Notes: a model not told the origin generated them from the sequence alone. A stretch of 64,000 bases of DNA from JACVRX01 sp035697245 (GCA_035697245.1 DASSDH010000175.1:40108-104107); one strand, 5' to 3'; positions 1 through 9,090 are shown, numbered from the stretch's first letter. Numbers and translations are program-made.

Positions 1-869
1 AGCGAGAGTGCCGCCAGATAGGCCTGGGAGTCGTCGAGCGCCAACGACCTCGGGGGCAGGGAGGCGTCGACGCCGAGTGCACGCAACGCCTGGCGTTGCG
101 TGGTCAGCAGCGTGGCTGTGGCGCCGGCTTCGTCGCCGGCCGAGGCACACGAATCCAGGGCAACGTGCGCGGTGATGTCGCACGAGCCGTCCGGCACCGG
201 CGGCACCATGCGACCGGCACGATACGCGGCGAGTGTCCCGGCCGGCGGTCGGTCCCCTCGTCGGTGCCAATAGTCGATCGCAACGAGAACCCCTCGTCGC
301 ACGCGCCGGACCGCGTCGGCCCAGGCACTGTCTCGTTCCCGGCCTATCTCCGCCCGCGCTCCGGTCTCCGCTTCGTCCAGCGGCCACCAGCGAGCCAGCC
401 AGCTCTCGTCATCTGGCCCAGGCGGGTTTCCGAGGCGTTCCGCGCCGGTCCCGGGTTCGACGTGCACGAGGCAGGGCATACCCGTCCCGTCGATCTCGAC
501 GACGTCCACCGGGAGGTCGTCGAGCCACTCGTTCGCGATCACGAGGACGTCGACCAGCCCGTCGGACAGTTGATCGGTCCACCCGATCGGACCCGGCAAC
601 TGGTCTGGTCGGGAGGCCAGGTCGACGCCGATCAGCTCTAGTTCCGGTGCCCGACGATGCAGCTCGCGCAGTAGCTCGCCGCCGCCCGCTCCTAGATCCA
701 CGACGGTGCTCACTACGCATTCGCGAGCTACCGACTCGACCGCTCGGGCGAACAGCGGCGAGGCACGCACCGATGTTCGGAAGTGGTCACCAGGCCGTTC
801 ACGCCGGTAGAAGCCGTCTGGACCATAGAGAGCGTGCTGGGTTGCTTCCCGCCAGGTCGGCCACGCCAC
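1..869 (-). CDS. MidA-family SAM-dependent methyltransferase (partial, runs off left edge)
   Basis: The frame is open from a GTG at 869 to the window edge (289 codons) and its 3' end is missing. An in-frame TAA at 897-899 bounds the start. The N-terminus carries ALYGPDGFYRR (about residues 13-23) and HFRTSVRASPLFA, followed by the SAM-binding glycine motif VVDLGAGGGELL near residues 56-67 and an ANEWLDDLPVD segment. This is the layout of the MidA/NDUFAF7 family (DUF185), whose eukaryotic member methylates an arginine of a complex I subunit; the bacterial substrate is not known to me. It is divergent from the DUF2520 gene, with 67 bp between them. Family assignment is good; the biological target is inferred only. 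Confidence 0.82.
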   Translation of the reverse strand, partial: MAWPTWREATQHALYGPDGFYRRERPGDHFRTSVRASPLFARAVESVARECVVSTVVDLGAGGGELLRELHRRAPELELIGVDLASRPDQLPGPIGWTDQLSDGLVDVLVIANEWLDDLPVDVVEIDGTGMPCLVHVEPGTGAERLGNPPGPDDESWLARWWPLDEAETGARAEIGRERDSAWADAVRRVRRGVLVAIDYWHRRGDRPPAGTLAAYRAGRMVPPVPDGSCDITAHVALDSCASAGDEAGATATLLTTQRQALRALGVDASLPPRSLALDDSQAYLAALS

Positions 870-936
870 GGAGCAACGGTAGGTGAGCTCGGCTTGTTAG
901 CCTGAGCGGCCCGTACGGTCCGGAAGAGGCACGACC

Positions 937-1887
937 ATGAGTGAGCCCAGCGGCCATCGTCAGGCCGACGTACAGACCGAAGGAGAAGACCGTCCGGCCC
1001 GGCTTGCCGTCGGCGTGGTGGGCACCGGCCGAGTCGGCGCCGTTCTCGGCGCAGCCTTGGCACGGGCAGGCCACCGGGTGGTCGCCGCATACGCCGTGTC
1101 GGTCGCGAGCCGGCAGCGCGCCCACGCATTGCTCCCTGGCGTCGCCTTGGTGACTCCACCCGAGGTGTTCGCCGCGTCGGACCTGGTGATTCTCGCCGTG
1201 CCCGATGACGCCTTGCCCGGTCTCGTGGAAGGACTCGTCGCCACCCGCTCGATCCGGGCGGGCCAGATCGTCGTCCATACCAGTGGCCGCCACGGAGCGG
1301 ACGTACTCGAACCGGCGACCCTCCTTGGTGCACTGCCCTTGGCGCTGCACCCCGTGATGACGTTCACCGGCTCTGCAGTCGACCTCGAACGTCTCGGCGG
1401 AGCGATGTTCGGCGTCACTGCACCGGAGCCACTGTGGCCGATCGCCGCAGCCCTGGTCGTCGAGATGGGCGCCGAGCCGATCCGGATCGCCGAGCAAGAC
1501 CGGACCCTCTACCACGCGGCCCTCGCGCACGGAGCGAATCACCTGGTGACGCTCGTGAACGACGCGATGGACCTGCTCCGGCACGCCGGCGTCGCGGAAC
1601 CGGATCGAACGCTTGCTCCACTGCTATCCGCCGCGCTGGACAACGTCCTGCGGCAAGGCGACGCAGCGCTCACCGGACCGGTGGCACGCGGCGACGCAAG
1701 CACTGTCGAAAAGCACGTGGCGGCCATCGAGAGAATCGCGCCGGAGACCGTCGCCGCCTATGTCGCGCTCGCCCGGCGAACGGCGACACGTGCCCTGGCC
1801 TCTGGACGCCTGCGTGCGGCTGATGCAGAACCGCTGCTCGACGCCCTCGGCGGTCGCCCCAGCCAGGACTGGAACGGCAGCCGGTGA
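937..1887 (+). CDS. Rossmann-fold DUF2520 protein, candidate ketopantoate reductase
   Basis: A 316-residue protein with an N-terminal NAD(P)-binding Rossmann domain ([13 protein letters not shown], residues 26-38) and a C-terminal helical DUF2520 domain. The ATG at 937 has a Shine-Dalgarno sequence, GGAAGAGG, at 922-929. Its stop overlaps the panC GTG, so the two are translationally coupled. The same pairing occurs in mycobacteria and streptomycetes. Domain order resembles 6-phosphogluconate/ketopantoate reductases, and panC coupling suggests it may supply pantoate. That function is inference; the first ~22 residues look like an unstructured extension. Confidence 0.8.
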   Translation: MSEPSGHRQADVQTEGEDRPARLAVGVVGTGRVGAVLGAALARAGHRVVAAYAVSVASRQRAHALLPGVALVTPPEVFAASDLVILAVPDDALPGLVEGLVATRSIRAGQIVVHTSGRHGADVLEPATLLGALPLALHPVMTFTGSAVDLERLGGAMFGVTAPEPLWPIAAALVVEMGAEPIRIAEQDRTLYHAALAHGANHLVTLVNDAMDLLRHAGVAEPDRTLAPLLSAALDNVLRQGDAALTGPVARGDASTVEKHVAAIERIAPETVAAYVALARRTATRALASGRLRAADAEPLLDALGGRPSQDWNGSR

Positions 1888-2735
1888 GAAGCGGGTCGCC
1901 GGCCGTTGCGCACACCCGCGCCGAACTGGCCGACACGCTTGGTACAGCGGACGCCGAGACGGCCGTGGTCATGACGATGGGCGCCCTTCACGACGGTCAC
2001 GTTGCGCTGATCCGGGCTGCCAAGGAGAAGGTTGGCACAGAGGGCGGGGTAACCGTGACGATCTTCGTCAACCCGCTGCAGTTCGGCGCAGGCGAGGACC
2101 TCGACCGCTACCCGCGCACGCTGGACACCGATCTGGAGGTCTGTGCCGCGGAAGGCGTCGATGTCGTCTTCGCCCCCGAGCAGGACGAGATGTATCCGCG
2201 TGGCGGGCCGCTGGTCAGGATCGACCCCGGGAAACTGGGCGCAGAGTTGGAGGGCGCAGTCCGTCCGGGCCACTTCGCCGGTGTTCTCACGGTCGTCGCC
2301 AAGTTACTCAACCTGACTGTGCCCACGTACGCGTTCTTCGGTGAGAAGGATTACCAGCAGCTGGTTTTGATCCGCCGGATGGTGCAGGACCTGGAGATGC
2401 CGTTCGAGATCATCGGCGTGCCGACCGTCCGGGAGCCCGACGGCCTCGCGCTCTCCAGCCGCAATCGCTATCTCAGCCCTTCGGCGCGCTCAGCTGCGCT
2501 GGTCCTGTCGCGGGCGTTGAACGCCGGCGTCGAGGTGGCTCCGACGGGAATGCCATCCGTGCTTGCCGCCGGAAGGACGGTGCTCGAGACCGCTCACGAC
2601 GTCCGGATCGACTACTTCGTGCTTCGCGACCCGGACTTGCGGCCGGCCCCCACCTCTGGTGCGGCGCGGTTGCTGGTCGCCGGCCGAGTCGGCTCTGCCC
2701 GGTTGATCGACAACGTGGCCGTGACGCTGCCGTAG
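1884..2735 (+). CDS. panC: Pantothenate synthetase (pantoate--beta-alanine ligase)
   Basis: Joins pantoate and beta-alanine using ATP in the cytoplasm, the last step of pantothenate synthesis. The 283 residues match the family length. Visible signatures are MGALHDGH (HIGH-type nucleotide motif, near residue 32), [36 protein letters not shown] and [14 protein letters not shown] (KMSKS-equivalent loop). It starts at GTG 1884 inside the stop of the preceding gene. No panD (aspartate decarboxylase) follows, unlike in M. tuberculosis, so beta-alanine must come from a gene elsewhere. Confidence 0.96.
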   Translation: MRSGSPAVAHTRAELADTLGTADAETAVVMTMGALHDGHVALIRAAKEKVGTEGGVTVTIFVNPLQFGAGEDLDRYPRTLDTDLEVCAAEGVDVVFAPEQDEMYPRGGPLVRIDPGKLGAELEGAVRPGHFAGVLTVVAKLLNLTVPTYAFFGEKDYQQLVLIRRMVQDLEMPFEIIGVPTVREPDGLALSSRNRYLSPSARSAALVLSRALNAGVEVAPTGMPSVLAAGRTVLETAHDVRIDYFVLRDPDLRPAPTSGAARLLVAGRVGSARLIDNVAVTLP

Positions 2736-2831
2736 TCAAACTCATTGGCGTCGAGCGACTCAAAGCTCCTCGCATTTGATCATTGAAGTGGCGGTAAGGG
2801 AGCGCCGGCCCCGGCCTCTCACGGTAGGTCC

Positions 2832-2837
2832 TATCGT
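2832..2837 (+). promoter_or_regulatory. -10 box for leaderless nadB start
   Basis: TATCGT lies 7 nt before GTG 2845. It fits the actinobacterial TANNNT box and would place transcription initiation at or beside the start codon. This favours 2845 over the in-frame TTG at 2776, which has no ribosome-binding site. Confidence 0.6.
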
Positions 2838-2844
2838 TGCGGCC

Positions 2845-4491
2845 GTGACCGATCTCCGCCTGCCTCGCCGGCTGTCGGCGCCGGAGCCGGGCTGGACCGC
2901 GCAGGCGGACGTCGTCGTAGTCGGAAGCGGGATCGCGGGGCTGACGACTGCGCTCGAGGCCCGCAAGGCCGGTCGTGTCTTGCTCGTCACGAAGACCTTT
3001 CTCGACGAAGGGTCGACGGTCTGGGCGCAGGGTGGGATCGCCGCGGCCCTCGACCCGGAGGACAGCCCGGACCAGCACTACTCGGACACTCTGGTCGCCG
3101 GAGTCGGGATCTGCGCCGAGGACGCCGTGCGCGTTTTGGTGACCGAGGGCCCGCAACGTGTGCGCGAGCTTATGGCGCTTGGTGCCAACTTCGAACGCAC
3201 CCTCGAGGGAGAGATCGCGCTCACTCGCGAGGGCGGACACGGTCGCGACCGGATCGCGCATGCAGGCGGCGACGCAACGGGCCGGGAGATCTCCCGAGCG
3301 CTGATCGAGGCGTTGCATGCCGTCCAGGAGGACCCGACGATCGAGGTCGTCGAACACGCGCTGGTGATCGACGTGCTGACCGATGGAGCTCGCCGCGCGT
3401 GCGGAGTGAGCCTGCACGTCATCGGCGAGGGGCAACGTGATGGCGTGGGCGCCGCGCTCGGCCGAGCCGTTGTCCTGGCGACCGGGGGGCTTGGTCAGGT
3501 CTACGCCTCGACAACCAACCCGCCGGTGTCCACTGGCGACGGCATCGCCGCAGCGCTACGCGCGGGGGCCGAGGTGGCCGACCTGGAGTTCGTCCAGTTC
3601 CACCCGACGGTGATGTGGTTGGGCCGGTCAGCGCACGGGCAGCAACCGCTGATCTCCGAGGCCTTGCGTGGTGAGGGTGCGCTCCTACGTGACGTGGAAG
3701 GTCGGCGGTTCATGGTGGGGCGCCACCCGCTGGCCGAACTCGCCCCACGCGACGTCGTCGCCAAGGGCGTGATCACCGCGATGCTGGAGACCGGCGCCGA
3801 CCACGTCTGGCTCGACGCCCGGCACCTTGGCGCCGACTTTCTCCAGCAGCGCTTTCCGACCATCGTCGCCCGGTGCCGCGAGTTCGGCTTCGATCCGGCC
3901 ACGCAGCTGGTGCCTGTCGCTCCGGCGCAGCACTACGCCAGCGGGGGCGTACGCACCGACTTGTATGGCCGGTCGTCCCTGCCGGGGCTCTACGCCTGCG
4001 GTGAGGTCTCTTGCACGGGCGTACATGGTGCGAACCGGCTGGCGTCGAACTCGTTGCTGGAGGGGTTGGTGTTCGGGCACCGAATCGCGGTGGACCTCGC
4101 CGACGGGTTGCCGCCACAGGCGGAGCCGGCGGACCGGCCAGGCACACCGCGACTGCTCGATCCGGATGCCCGGCTCTTCATTCAGGGGGCGATGACGGCA
4201 GGTGCGGGCGTCGTGCGGACGGAGGCGTCGCTCGCAAGTGCCTCGATATGCCTGGCCGATCTCGCCGCCGAGCGACAGGCCGACGTGCCGTCGACCGAGG
4301 CATGGGAGACGTCCAATCTGCACGACGTGGCGGCGACGCTGGTTCGGCATGCGACCCTCCGCACGGAGACCCGCGGCGGGCACTGGCGCGAGGACTATCC
4401 CGATCGCGACGACAGCCGATGGCGTGGCCGGCTCGTCAGCACAGTGAGCGATGACGGGACCGTGCAGACCCGATTCGAGGAGCTCAGGTGA
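2845..4491 (+). CDS. nadB: L-aspartate oxidase
   Basis: FAD enzyme oxidising L-aspartate to iminoaspartate, the first step of de novo NAD synthesis. The N-terminal dinucleotide motif VVVGSGIAGLTTALEA follows the start by about 25 residues. Further signatures are STVWAQGGIAAA, GGHGRDRIAHAGGDATGREI, the substrate-capping segment EFVQFHPT, RGEGALLRD, and the C-terminal GGVRTDLYGRSSLPGLYACGE with GANRLASNSLLE. I chose GTG 2845 (548 residues) because of the TATCGT box upstream; a longer frame opens at TTG 2776. Its stop overlaps the nadC GTG. nadA is not in this window. Confidence 0.94.
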   Translation: MTDLRLPRRLSAPEPGWTAQADVVVVGSGIAGLTTALEARKAGRVLLVTKTFLDEGSTVWAQGGIAAALDPEDSPDQHYSDTLVAGVGICAEDAVRVLVTEGPQRVRELMALGANFERTLEGEIALTREGGHGRDRIAHAGGDATGREISRALIEALHAVQEDPTIEVVEHALVIDVLTDGARRACGVSLHVIGEGQRDGVGAALGRAVVLATGGLGQVYASTTNPPVSTGDGIAAALRAGAEVADLEFVQFHPTVMWLGRSAHGQQPLISEALRGEGALLRDVEGRRFMVGRHPLAELAPRDVVAKGVITAMLETGADHVWLDARHLGADFLQQRFPTIVARCREFGFDPATQLVPVAPAQHYASGGVRTDLYGRSSLPGLYACGEVSCTGVHGANRLASNSLLEGLVFGHRIAVDLADGLPPQAEPADRPGTPRLLDPDARLFIQGAMTAGAGVVRTEASLASASICLADLAAERQADVPSTEAWETSNLHDVAATLVRHATLRTETRGGHWREDYPDRDDSRWRGRLVSTVSDDGTVQTRFEELR

Positions 4492-5375
4492 GCCTGCCCA
4501 GCGAACTGTCCCAGGCCCTCGTCGCGGCAGGGCTCGATCCGGGGTACGTGGAGGATCTGGTCCGGGCCGCGGTGGAGGAGGATCTCGCCCGGGGCGTCGA
4601 CGTCACGAGTGAGGCCACGGTTCCCCGTGATCAGCGCGCCACTGGCGATCTCGTCGCCAGGGCACCCGGCGTCGTCGCCGGGCTGCCAGTAGCAGAGGCG
4701 GCGTTCGTGTGCGCGTCCGACGACCCTTTGGAGATCGCGCGGACCGCGAGCGACGGAGACACCGCCAGCGTGGGCGAGGTCCTGTGGACGGCGACCGGGC
4801 CTACTCGGGCGCTTCTGCTCGCCGAGCGGACGGCGCTGAATCTGCTCTGCCACCTGTCGGGCGTCGCGACGGCCACCCGACGCTGGACAGACGCGCTCGC
4901 CGACACCGGTGCAGTCGTCCGCGATACCCGCAAGACGACGCCGCTGCTGCGTCCCTTGGAGAAGTACGCGGTCCGCTGCGGCGGCGGCGAGAACCATCGA
5001 ATGTCGCTGTCCGACGCGGCGTTGATCAAGGACAACCACATCATTGCGGCCGGGGGAATCACCGCCGCCTACCAGGCCGTGACGGAAGTCTTCCCCGACG
5101 TGCCCGTCGAGATCGAGGTCGACAGCGTGGACGGAGCCGCCGAGGCGGCGGCCGCCGGTGCACAGGTCATCCTGCTGGACAACTTCAAGACTGCCGAGGT
5201 CGCCAAGGCTGTCCAGGCGGTTGAGGGACGGTCCAAGATCGAGGTGAGTGGCGGACTGACGATTTACGCGGCGCGGGCGTACGGGGAAACGGGTGTGGAC
5301 TACCTCGCCGTTGGGGCGATCACCCATTCCGCCCCGGCACTCGACATCGCGTTCGACTTGCGCGAGGTTCGCTGA
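4488..5375 (+). CDS. nadC: Nicotinate-nucleotide pyrophosphorylase (carboxylating)
   Basis: Converts quinolinate and PRPP to nicotinate mononucleotide, the third step of de novo NAD synthesis. The 295 residues contain EEDLARGVDVTSEA, RTALNLLCHLSGVAT, DTRKTTPLLRPLEKYAVRCGGG, NHRMSLSDAALIKDNH (catalytic Lys/His region), EIEVDSV and the closing EVSGGLTIYAARAYGETGVDYLAVGAIT-type barrel strand. The GTG start sits in the GTGA overlap with nadB. coaX follows after 2 bp, so panC through coaX read as a cofactor operon. Confidence 0.95.
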   Translation: MSLPSELSQALVAAGLDPGYVEDLVRAAVEEDLARGVDVTSEATVPRDQRATGDLVARAPGVVAGLPVAEAAFVCASDDPLEIARTASDGDTASVGEVLWTATGPTRALLLAERTALNLLCHLSGVATATRRWTDALADTGAVVRDTRKTTPLLRPLEKYAVRCGGGENHRMSLSDAALIKDNHIIAAGGITAAYQAVTEVFPDVPVEIEVDSVDGAAEAAAAGAQVILLDNFKTAEVAKAVQAVEGRSKIEVSGGLTIYAARAYGETGVDYLAVGAITHSAPALDIAFDLREVR

Positions 5376-5377
5376 CG

Positions 5378-6157
5378 ATGCTGCTCGCGATCGACGTCGG
5401 CAACACGCAGACCGTTCTCGGCCTGCTCGACGGTGAGCAGGTCGCGGAGCATTGGCGCCTCGCGACCGACGCTCGGCGGACGGCCGACGAGTTCATGGCG
5501 GTGCTGCGCGGCCTGCTGGCTGACGGTCCCGAAGACCGGATCAACGGTCTCGCCATCTGTTCGACGGTGCCCTCGGTGCTGCACGAGATGCGCGAGATGG
5601 TGGCGCGGTATTTCAACGAGGTGCCGTCGGTTCTCGTCGAGCCCGGGGTTCGCACGGGAGTGCCCGTGCTGATGGACAACCCTCGCGAGGTGGGTACCGA
5701 CCGGATCGTCAATGCGTTGGCCGCAAAGCATCTCTATGGCGGGACGTGCATCGTCGTCGACTTCGGTACTGCGACCACGTTTGACGTCGTGTCGGAGACA
5801 GGTGAGTACGTCGGTGGTGCGATCGCGCCGGGCATCGGCGTGTCGCTGGACGCCCTCGGCGACGCCGGTGCACAGCTGCGCCGGGTCGAACTGGTCAAGC
5901 CGAGATCGGTGATCGCGAAGAACACGGTCGAGGCGTTGCAGTCCGGAGCGCTGTTCGGCTTCTCCGGGCAGGTCGACGGAATCGTCACCCGGATGGCGGC
6001 CGAGCTCGGCCGGCCGCTCTCCGACGTCACGGTGATCGCTACCGGCGGGCTGGCCCCAGCCGTGATCGACGAGTGCACGACCATCGACTACCACGAGCCG
6101 TGGCTCACGCTCGTTGGCTTGCGATTGGTCTACGACCGCAACGTGCCAGAGCCCTAA
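5378..6157 (+). CDS. coaX: Type III pantothenate kinase
   Basis: Phosphorylates pantothenate, the committed step to coenzyme A. The 259 residues open with LLAIDVGNTQTVLGLLDG (ASKHA phosphate-1 loop). They continue with NPREVGTDRIVNALAA, CIVVDFGTATTFDVV (phosphate-2) and GGAIAPGIGVSLDAL, and close with VIATGGLAPAV. It follows nadC by 2 bp and ends the panC-nadBC-coaX operon. Its TAA overlaps the stop codon of the convergent STAS gene by three bases. Confidence 0.95.
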   Translation: MLLAIDVGNTQTVLGLLDGEQVAEHWRLATDARRTADEFMAVLRGLLADGPEDRINGLAICSTVPSVLHEMREMVARYFNEVPSVLVEPGVRTGVPVLMDNPREVGTDRIVNALAAKHLYGGTCIVVDFGTATTFDVVSETGEYVGGAIAPGIGVSLDALGDAGAQLRRVELVKPRSVIAKNTVEALQSGALFGFSGQVDGIVTRMAAELGRPLSDVTVIATGGLAPAVIDECTTIDYHEPWLTLVGLRLVYDRNVPEP

Positions 6158-6483
6158 CTCGGGGGCGGACTCGCCTCCATGAACTGCCAACCGGCTGCCT
6201 CGACCGCCCGGTGGGCGGGGCCGCTGAGCGAGGAGAACGACACCTCGAATCCCGACCGCCGGCCGCGCTCGTTCAACTCCCGCAGAAAGGCGATTCCCGG
6301 CGGGCCGAGCGACGTAACCCCGTGCATGTCGACGACCGCATGGCTCAGGCCGTTGAGGCCTTCCAATTCCGCCACCTCGGCCACCGCCCCGTGCAGCTGG
6401 TCGATCATCTCGTCGCCGATGTCACCGGAGAGGAACACCACGATCTCCCTGGACCCGCGGTCCACGACGCGCACCTCGCTCAT
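6154..6483 (-). CDS. Single-domain STAS protein lacking the usual phosphoacceptor
   Basis: A 109-residue protein consisting of one STAS-like domain, the fold of anti-sigma factor antagonists. ATG 6483 is chosen because GGAGGTGAGG precedes it; an in-frame ATG at 6570 would overlap the lysS start. The helix that normally carries the phosphorylated serine (consensus DSSG) reads VTSLGPPGIAFLREL, so the serine is replaced. No anti-sigma kinase or sigma gene is adjacent. It may bind a partner without phosphoregulation, or be a structural STAS relative. It is convergent with coaX and divergent from lysS. Confidence 0.62.
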   Translation of the reverse strand: MSEVRVVDRGSREIVVFLSGDIGDEMIDQLHGAVAEVAELEGLNGLSHAVVDMHGVTSLGPPGIAFLRELNERGRRSGFEVSFSSLSGPAHRAVEAAGWQFMEASPPPS

Positions 6484-6554
6484 CGTCCTCACCTCCGTGC
6501 CACGACTGTTGCACCGTGGCAGGCGTTCGGCAATGCCGGCTTGGGGCACCCCCC

Positions 6555-6560
6555 TACCCT
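6555..6560 (+). promoter_or_regulatory. -10 box upstream of lysS
   Basis: TACCCT lies 8 nt before ATG 6569, matching the TANNNT spacing of leaderless starts seen elsewhere in the window. No convincing Shine-Dalgarno sequence precedes the ATG. Confidence 0.5.
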
Positions 6561-6568
6561 GGTGGGTC

Positions 6569-8065
6569 ATGAATGACCGGCCCAGCGCGCCCGACGACGA
6601 CCTGCCCGAGCAGATGCGGATCCGTCGGCAGAAGCGCGGCGAGCTGCTCGAGCGTGGGCAGGCACCGTACGCAGCCGGTTTCCCCCGTACTCACACGTTC
6701 GCGCAGCTGCGGACTGAATACGCCGATCTGGAGCCGGGAGCGGCCACCGGCCGCACTGCCGCCGTGGCCGGGCGAGTGATCCATCTTCGGAATACCGGAA
6801 AGCTTTGCTTCGCCCAGTTGCGCGACGGGGAGGGTGTCGAGCTGCAGGCCATGGTTGCGTTGGACCAGGTCGGCGAGGACTCGCTACGCGACTGGAAGCA
6901 TCTCGTAGACATCGGCGACCACATCGGCATCCAGGGCGAGGTGATCTCGAGCCGACGCGGCGAGCTATCGGTACTGGCCGACGAGTGGAAGATCGTCGCG
7001 AAAGCCTTGCGTCCGCTGCCCGTCGCGCACAAGGCCCTGTCTGACGAAACCAGGAGTCGGCAGCGCTATGTCGACCTCGTCGTCAATCCAGAGGCCCGCA
7101 AGATGGTCCGCACTCGGGCTTCGGTCCTGCGCTCGGTACGGGAGACGATGAGTGGCGAGGGATACCTCGAGGTCGAGACGCCGGTGCTGCAACTCGTCCA
7201 TGGCGGCGCGACGGCACGTCCCTTCCATACCCATCTCAATGCGTTCGACCTACCGATGACCTTGCGCATCGCGCTGGAGCTTCATCTCAAGCGGGCCATA
7301 GTCGGTGGCATCGACAGGGTCTACGAGATCGGCCGGATCTTCCGGAACGAAGGCATCGACTCCACACACAACGCCGAGTTCACGATGCTCGAGGCGTACC
7401 AGGCATACGGCGACTACGACACCATGGCGGCACTCACCAGGAGTGTGGTGATCGACGCGGCGCGGGCGACGGGCCGTACCGTGATCCGTGACGGTCAGGG
7501 TAGAGAGCTGGACCTCGAGTCTCCGTGGAACCGGATCACACTTCACCAGGCGGTGTCGAACGCCGTCGGCGCGGAGGTGACGATCGACACCGACGCCGAC
7601 CGCCTTCGGGAGTTGGCCGCCAAACACGACGTCCACCTCGAAGACGACTGGGGTCATGGCGAGATCGTGCTCGAGCTGTTCGAGAAGCTGGTCGAGCGGA
7701 CAGTGCAAACGCCGACGTTCGTCTGCGATTACCCGGAATCGGTGCGCCCACTCGCCCGACCGCACCGCGACGAGCGCCGGCTGACCGAGGCGTGGGACCT
7801 GGTCATCGCCGGGGTCGAATTGGCTGTGGCCTACTCGGAACTAACCGATCCGGTCATCCAGCGGGAACGGCTGATTGCGCAGTCTGAACTGGCCGCGCAA
7901 GGCGACCCGGAGGCGATGGAACTCGACGAGGACTTCCTCCGGGCACTCGAGTACGGAATGCCACCGACCGGCGGAATGGGCCTCGGGATCGACCGCTTGG
8001 TGATGTTGCTCACGAGCGCCGGGATTCGTGACACGATTCTCTTTCCATTGGTCAAGCCGGAATGA
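6569..8065 (+). CDS. lysS: Class II lysyl-tRNA synthetase
   Basis: Charges tRNA-Lys. About 498 residues: an N-terminal OB-fold (about residues 65-170) and a class II catalytic core. Motif 2 is RIFRNEGIDSTHNAEFTMLE and motif 3 is GMPPTGGMGLGIDRLVMLLT. The ATG at 6569 gives MNDRPSAPDDD, an actinobacterial-type acidic start; the frame stays open upstream to 6179, but that part is antisense to the STAS gene. Its stop overlaps the ATG of the acetyltransferase gene (ATGA). Confidence 0.96.
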   Translation: MNDRPSAPDDDLPEQMRIRRQKRGELLERGQAPYAAGFPRTHTFAQLRTEYADLEPGAATGRTAAVAGRVIHLRNTGKLCFAQLRDGEGVELQAMVALDQVGEDSLRDWKHLVDIGDHIGIQGEVISSRRGELSVLADEWKIVAKALRPLPVAHKALSDETRSRQRYVDLVVNPEARKMVRTRASVLRSVRETMSGEGYLEVETPVLQLVHGGATARPFHTHLNAFDLPMTLRIALELHLKRAIVGGIDRVYEIGRIFRNEGIDSTHNAEFTMLEAYQAYGDYDTMAALTRSVVIDAARATGRTVIRDGQGRELDLESPWNRITLHQAVSNAVGAEVTIDTDADRLRELAAKHDVHLEDDWGHGEIVLELFEKLVERTVQTPTFVCDYPESVRPLARPHRDERRLTEAWDLVIAGVELAVAYSELTDPVIQRERLIAQSELAAQGDPEAMELDEDFLRALEYGMPPTGGMGLGIDRLVMLLTSAGIRDTILFPLVKPE

Positions 8066-8613
8066 GAGTGAACACGGCGCCCGGACGGCCGACTGACCGC
8101 CAGCCAGCGCCCCCCGAGTACGTCATCCGGAGGGCCCGCACAGCGGATGTGCGGGCGATCCGCCGGCTCGTCGACGCCTACTCAGCCGATCGCATTCTGT
8201 TGTCCAAAGAGATGGTCACGCTCTATGAGGACGTCCAGGAATTCTGGGTGGCCACGCGCGAGGACGGTGAAGTCCTCGGCTGCGGCGCGTTGCACGTCAT
8301 GTGGGAGGACCTGGCAGAGGTGCGAACCCTGGCGACGGACCCGTCCTACACCGGCCGTGGAGTGGGGACGGCAGTCCTCGATCGGCTCCTGGACGTCGCC
8401 TGTGACCTTGGGGTTTCCCGCGTCTTCTGCCTGACGTTCGAGGTGGACTTCTTCACCAGGCACGGATTCGAGCCGCTAGCTGGATCACCGGTGGAACCTG
8501 ACGTCTACGCTCAGCTGCTGCGCTCCTACGACGAAGGAGTGGCCGAGTTCCTGGACCTGGACCGGGTGAAGCCGAACACACTCGGAAACACCCGCATGCT
8601 GCTGTGCTTGTGA
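8062..8613 (+). CDS. argA: Amino-acid N-acetyltransferase (Rv2747-type ArgA)
   Basis: GNAT-fold enzyme of 183 residues closely resembling the mycobacterial L-glutamate/L-glutamine N-acetyltransferase Rv2747, which starts arginine synthesis. Shared segments are IRRARTADVRAIRRLVDAY, VTLYEDVQEFWVA, VLGCGALHVMWEDLAEVRTLA, GRGVGTAVLDRLL (acetyl-CoA loop) and the C-terminal YDEGVAEFLDLDRVKPNTLGN stretch. It overlaps lysS by four bases, so the two are co-transcribed. The assignment rests on recalled family sequence; other GNAT substrates cannot be excluded. Confidence 0.83.
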   Translation: MRVNTAPGRPTDRQPAPPEYVIRRARTADVRAIRRLVDAYSADRILLSKEMVTLYEDVQEFWVATREDGEVLGCGALHVMWEDLAEVRTLATDPSYTGRGVGTAVLDRLLDVACDLGVSRVFCLTFEVDFFTRHGFEPLAGSPVEPDVYAQLLRSYDEGVAEFLDLDRVKPNTLGNTRMLLCL

Positions 8614-8736
8614 GCTCCGGATATAACGGTTACGGTTAGCTACTTTGGGGTAGTTGCTTTTCTGTCCGAGGTAGCGTAGGCATGACCCAGCTACCAGCCT
8701 CAATTACCCCTGTTAGGGGCGCGGAAAGGAACGGCC
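8614..8736 (+). promoter_or_regulatory. lsr2 leader and promoter region
   Basis: This 123-bp gap is noticeably AT-richer than its surroundings and must hold the lsr2 promoter. A small hairpin (CCCCT-gtt-AGGGG, 8707-8719) sits just upstream of the Shine-Dalgarno sequence GGAAAGGA at 8723-8730 and could modulate translation. Several short TAG-containing boxes lie at 8636-8680, but I cannot single out one -10 element. Confidence 0.4.
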
Positions 8737-9063
8737 ATGGCTCAGAAGGTCCAGGTCATTCTGGTCGACGATCTCGACGGCGGGGAGGCCGCAGAAACGG
8801 TCAACTTCTCGCTCGACGGGGTCGCTTACGAGCTTGACCTGTCGAAGAAGAACGCGGCGAAGTTCCGTGAGGCGCTGGCTCCGTACGTGGGCTCGGCCCG
8901 CAAGAGCGCTCGCCGCGGTGGACGGCGCGGGCAGGCCCGGGGCAGCCGGGGCTCGAACACCTCGGCGATTCGGCAATGGGCGCGCGACCAGGGTTTGAAG
9001 GTGTCCGACCGTGGACGGGTGCCGGCCGAGATCCTCGCAAAATACGACGCGGCGCACGGCTGA
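8737..9063 (+). CDS. lsr2: Lsr2 nucleoid-associated protein (xenogeneic silencer)
   Basis: H-NS-like DNA-bridging protein that coats AT-rich DNA. The 108 residues have an N-terminal oligomerisation domain (KVQVILVDDLDGGEAAETVNFSLDG) with the DGVAYELDLS strand, a basic Gly/Arg linker at about residues 53-70, and a C-terminal DNA-binding domain with the AT-hook-like RGR (SDRGRVPAEIL). Length and order match actinobacterial Lsr2. It has its own leader and is closed by a strong hairpin at 9091-9130, so it is probably monocistronic. It is next to clpC, as in many actinobacteria. Confidence 0.97.
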   Translation: MAQKVQVILVDDLDGGEAAETVNFSLDGVAYELDLSKKNAAKFREALAPYVGSARKSARRGGRRGQARGSRGSNTSAIRQWARDQGLKVSDRGRVPAEILAKYDAAHG

Positions 9064-9090
9064 TCGAGAGCCGTTCGAAGAGGAGTTGAC

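Noticed and set aside
2776..2844. N-terminal extension of nadB from TTG 2776
   Set aside because: No ribosome-binding site, unlike other NadB N-termini, and it contains the TATCGT box preceding GTG 2845.
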